From Acidobacteriota bacterium (GTDB taxonomy: Bacteria; Acidobacteriota; Terriglobia; Terriglobales; Acidobacteriaceae): a stretch of 6,825 nucleotides of DNA. Below the pieces are notes generated by a model that searched no databases, was not told the origin of the DNA, and was given only the letters and a program-made list of their open reading frames with translations. The stretch lies in contig JAJYBT010000134.1 in assembly GCA_021778875.1 (NCBI GenBank), positions 1 through 6,825 on the forward strand, written 5' to 3'. Numbering within the stretch: position 1 is the stretch's first letter; every line of letters starts with the position of its first letter. The position numbers and the translations under genes are program-made. Shown here one piece after another: positions 5,256-6,825 of this stretch.

Positions 5256-6512
5256 ATGAATCGCAGAAGTTTGCTGCAAGGAATCTCAATGAGTGTGCTC
5301 TCTGCCCGGCTGCTGAAGTCGACCCCGCTGCTGGCAGCCGAGCCGGAGGCGACAGAAACCGCCGCCCGGGAGACACATGCCGAACCCGTGCGCCTGGGCG
5401 TGATTGGGCCCGGCAGCCGGGGCAAGGAATTGATGCGCCAGTTGCTGCGGGTGCCGGGAGCGGAGTTCGTCGCGGTTTGCGATGTCTACGAGCCTCGATT
5501 TGCGCAGGCCAGCGAACTGGTCGGGCATCCGCTCGCCACATACAAGGACCACCGCGCCCTGCTGGATCGCAAGGATCTGGATGCCGTGATTGTTGCCTCT
5601 CCGCCAGTCTTCCACGCGCAGCACGTGATTGACGTGATGCTCAGCGGGCGGGCGGTCTACGGAGAAAAGACCATGGGCTTTACTCCGCAAAGCTGCTTTG
5701 ACATTGTGGACACGGTGAAGAAGACCGGGCAGATCTTTCAGGTGGGGCACCAGATGCGCTACGCGCCGTGGTTCCAGGAGTCCGTCCGACGCATCCACGC
5801 GGGCGAGATCGGCGAGCCCACGCACATCTACGCCTACTGGTGCCGCCAGGATGACTGGCGCCGCGTGGTGCCCAGTCCTGACCTGGAACACCTGATGAAC
5901 TGGCGCCTCTACCGCGAGTCCTCCGGCGGCCTGCTGGAAGAGCTTGGGTAGCACCAGATTGACTTTGCCAACTGGGTCTTCGGCGAGCTGCCTGCGAGCA
6001 TTCTGGGCACCACGAGCATTGCGACCTATCACGATGGCCGGACGGTGGGCGACAATGTGCAGGCGATTCTGCACTATTCGCGTGGCCGGCGTCTCGTTTT
6101 CAACTCGCTTACAGCCAACGCCATGATGGGCGAGCAGCTCTGGGTCTACGGCACCAAGGGCAGCGTGCAGATTACGCCGGAAGACGCCACGTTCTATACG
6201 GAAGCGCGCAAGGTCATCACCGCCGCTTCCCACTCCAGCGTGGTGCAGCGCGGCGTCAAGACAGGGGCATCCTACAAGGCTAACGGCGAGATGCCGTACC
6301 GCGGGCCGGGCGCGCGCATCGATGCGCGCAATGCGGAAGAGCCTACGCTGACGGCGTGCAGAGCCTTCGTCCAGTGCGTGCGGACAAAGACGCAGCCCAT
6401 CGCCGATGTGCACGCGGGCTTCGGTTCGGCGATAGCCTGTTCCATCGGGAAGGACGCCGTGTTTGAAGGAAGCACCAAGACGATTCCCCCGTTGACGCAG
6501 GGGCATGCCTGA
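5256..6512 (+). pseudogene. Gfo/Idh/MocA family oxidoreductase interrupted by an in-frame TAG
   Basis: The frame 5256-6512 encodes a 418-position Gfo/Idh/MocA protein broken by one TAG at 5949-5951 (position 232). Before it: a Tat-like leader (NRRSLLQG with a hydrophobic stretch to about residue 28), a Rossmann NAD(P)-binding domain with GVIGPGSRG (48-56) and AVCDVYEP (73-80), DAVIVASPP, and GEKTM (136-140), which has Thr for the usual Pro but keeps the Lys. It then enters the C-terminal domain at GGLLEELG. After the stop, the same frame continues with HQIDFANWVFG, holding the conserved His233 and Asp236, then YGTKGSVQ and a family-like tail (ACRAFVQCVRTKTQPIADVHAG) to a TGA at 6510. Family members usually read GSHQID here, so TCG (Ser) to TAG is the simplest explanation. 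The 231-residue product would lack the His and most of the C-terminal sheet domain. Members oxidise or reduce sugars and inositols; some Tat-exported ones are GH109-like. The exact substrate is unknown. The gene lies 37 bp after the apbE-like stop. A sequencing error is possible. Confidence 0.85.
5949..5951 (+). other. In-frame amber stop interrupting the oxidoreductase
   Basis: The codons read CTT GGG TAG CAC CAG ATT GAC, giving L-G-stop-H-Q-I-D. One base change (A to C at 5950) would restore Ser and the family's usual G-S-H-Q-I-D. TAG also ends the AIM24-family gene (4002-4004) and the minus-strand gene at 6586-6588, so it appears to be an ordinary stop codon in this genome. Confidence 0.85.
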
Positions 6513-6525
6513 TACGGGCGCGATG

Positions 6526-6580
6526 CGGCGGCGAGGCAATCGGGGCCCAGCATAAAGCTGCCTCCGATGCCCTGCCGCCG
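6526..6580. terminator. Long stem-loop between convergent genes (possible bidirectional terminator)
   Basis: An imperfect inverted repeat fills the gap between the two convergent stops. The arm from 6526 pairs with the arm ending at 6580: CGGCGGC (6526-6532) with GCCGCCG (6574-6580), then GGC (6535-6537) with GCC (6569-6571), ATCGGGG (6539-6545) with CCTCCGAT (6562-6568 in paired part, one G-T wobble), and CAGC/GCTG (6548-6551 with 6557-6560) at the tip around an ATAAA loop. There is one mismatch, one bulged A and a small bulge near the tip. No T-run follows on either side, so classic intrinsic termination is uncertain. It starts 14 bases after the oxidoreductase stop and ends 6 bases before the minus-strand stop. 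Confidence 0.5.
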
Positions 6581-6585
6581 AAGCC

Positions 6586-6825
6586 CTATTGCGCCGCTTG
6601 CAGGCCGGCGTCAACTGCGGCCTTCATCACACCGCAATCGGCAAAGAAGCGCACAAAGCTGCCGGAAAGCGAGTCCGGCATTGCGTTCGTTAGATCGGGG
6701 GGAGCAGTGCGAGCGGCGGCGGCCATCTGCAGATCGCCGCTGCCTTGCGCATCCAGCACAAGCGTGGTGAGCTTGCGCGCCAGCGCCAGCGGAAAACTCT
6801 CTGAGACAAACACCATCTTGCCCCG
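6586..6825 (-). CDS. Unrecognised protein, C-terminal 79 residues (partial at right edge)
   Basis: On the minus strand the frame is open from the window edge at 6825 to a TAG at 6588-6586, giving 79 residues. Third codon positions are mostly G or C, like the clear genes here, which supports real coding. The first visible residues are R-G-K-M-V-F-V-S-E-S-F, and the internal Met at 6816 has no ribosome binding site visible within the window, so the true start probably lies beyond it. The fragment looks like a soluble, mostly helical tail: a strand-like MVFVSE, then a helix with LALARKLTTLVLDAQ, a Pro-rich linker (TAPPDLTNAMPDS) and a final helix with FFADCGVMKAAVDAGL. There is no membrane segment. 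I do not recognise the family from this tail and assign no function. It converges on the oxidoreductase gene. Confidence 0.55.
   Translation of the reverse strand, partial: RGKMVFVSESFPLALARKLTTLVLDAQGSGDLQMAAAARTAPPDLTNAMPDSLSGSFVRFFADCGVMKAAVDAGLQAAQ

Noticed and set aside
5949..5951. TAG read as pyrrolysine or a reassigned sense codon
   Set aside because: The family residue here is normally Ser, no pyrrolysine context is visible, and TAG ends other genes in the same window. Programmed readthrough cannot be excluded, but the TAG-CAC-CAG context does not match the well-known CAR-YYA readthrough signal.
6045..6512. Downstream half of the oxidoreductase as a separate re-initiated gene
   Set aside because: It starts at an internal GTG without a ribosome binding site and would leave out the conserved His motif. 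It is the remainder of the interrupted frame.
5286..6614. A 442-codon minus-strand frame opposite the oxidoreductase, longer than either broken half
   Set aside because: Tempting because the plus-strand gene is interrupted, but the plus frame has Gfo/Idh/MocA motifs on both sides of the stop and the minus translation has none. It also crosses the convergent stem-loop.
1..6825. CRISPR array, tRNA, insertion sequence or prophage remnants
   Set aside because: I found no regularly spaced repeats, transposase motifs, terminal inverted repeats or tRNA-like folds.

Overview
This 6.8 kb window is GC-rich and bacterial. The general style suggests a free-living, polysaccharide-degrading Gram-negative bacterium: a secreted GH3 glycosidase, a Gfo/Idh/MocA protein with a Tat-type leader, an AIM24 protein and an ApbE-like protein, with loosely packed genes that often have their own leaders. 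Acidobacteriota (Terriglobia-like) is my best guess for the lineage. This is inference from gene content and composition, because the window holds no rRNA or other marker gene.

Layout, left to right. (1) Positions 1-463, minus strand: the N-terminal 154 residues of a YihY/BrkB-type membrane protein, running off the left edge. (2) Positions 464-719: a divergent intergenic region with a small hairpin and a weak promoter-like element. (3) Positions 720-3116, plus: a complete secreted GH3 beta-glucosidase of BglX type. (4) Positions 3237-4004, plus: an AIM24/TIGR00266 family protein with a strong ribosome binding site, followed by an AT-rich stem-loop terminator. (5) Positions 4226-5218, plus: an ApbE-like FAD:protein FMN transferase without an export signal and with several usual active-site motif residues replaced. 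It follows a structured leader. (6) Positions 5256-6512, plus: a Gfo/Idh/MocA oxidoreductase with a Tat-like leader, interrupted by one in-frame TAG at 5949-5951. The reading frame on both sides is intact and family-like. (7) A long imperfect stem-loop at 6526-6580 between convergent genes. (8) Positions 6586-6825, minus: the C-terminal 79 residues of an unrecognised protein, running off the right edge.

How the genes relate. The GH3 enzyme would release glucose or related sugars from oligosaccharides in the periplasm. The oxidoreductase, if functional, would act on a sugar or sugar-like substrate, so the two fit a carbohydrate-utilisation theme. The ApbE-like gene and the oxidoreductase gene lie 37 bp apart on the same strand and may be co-transcribed. 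The AIM24 and BrkB-type genes have no obvious functional link to the rest.

I do not see a new multi-gene system here. The most notable points are the single-codon interruption of the oxidoreductase directly before its conserved His motif, the divergent ApbE motifs, and the long stem-loop between the convergent genes. No tRNA, rRNA, CRISPR array, insertion sequence or phage element was found.
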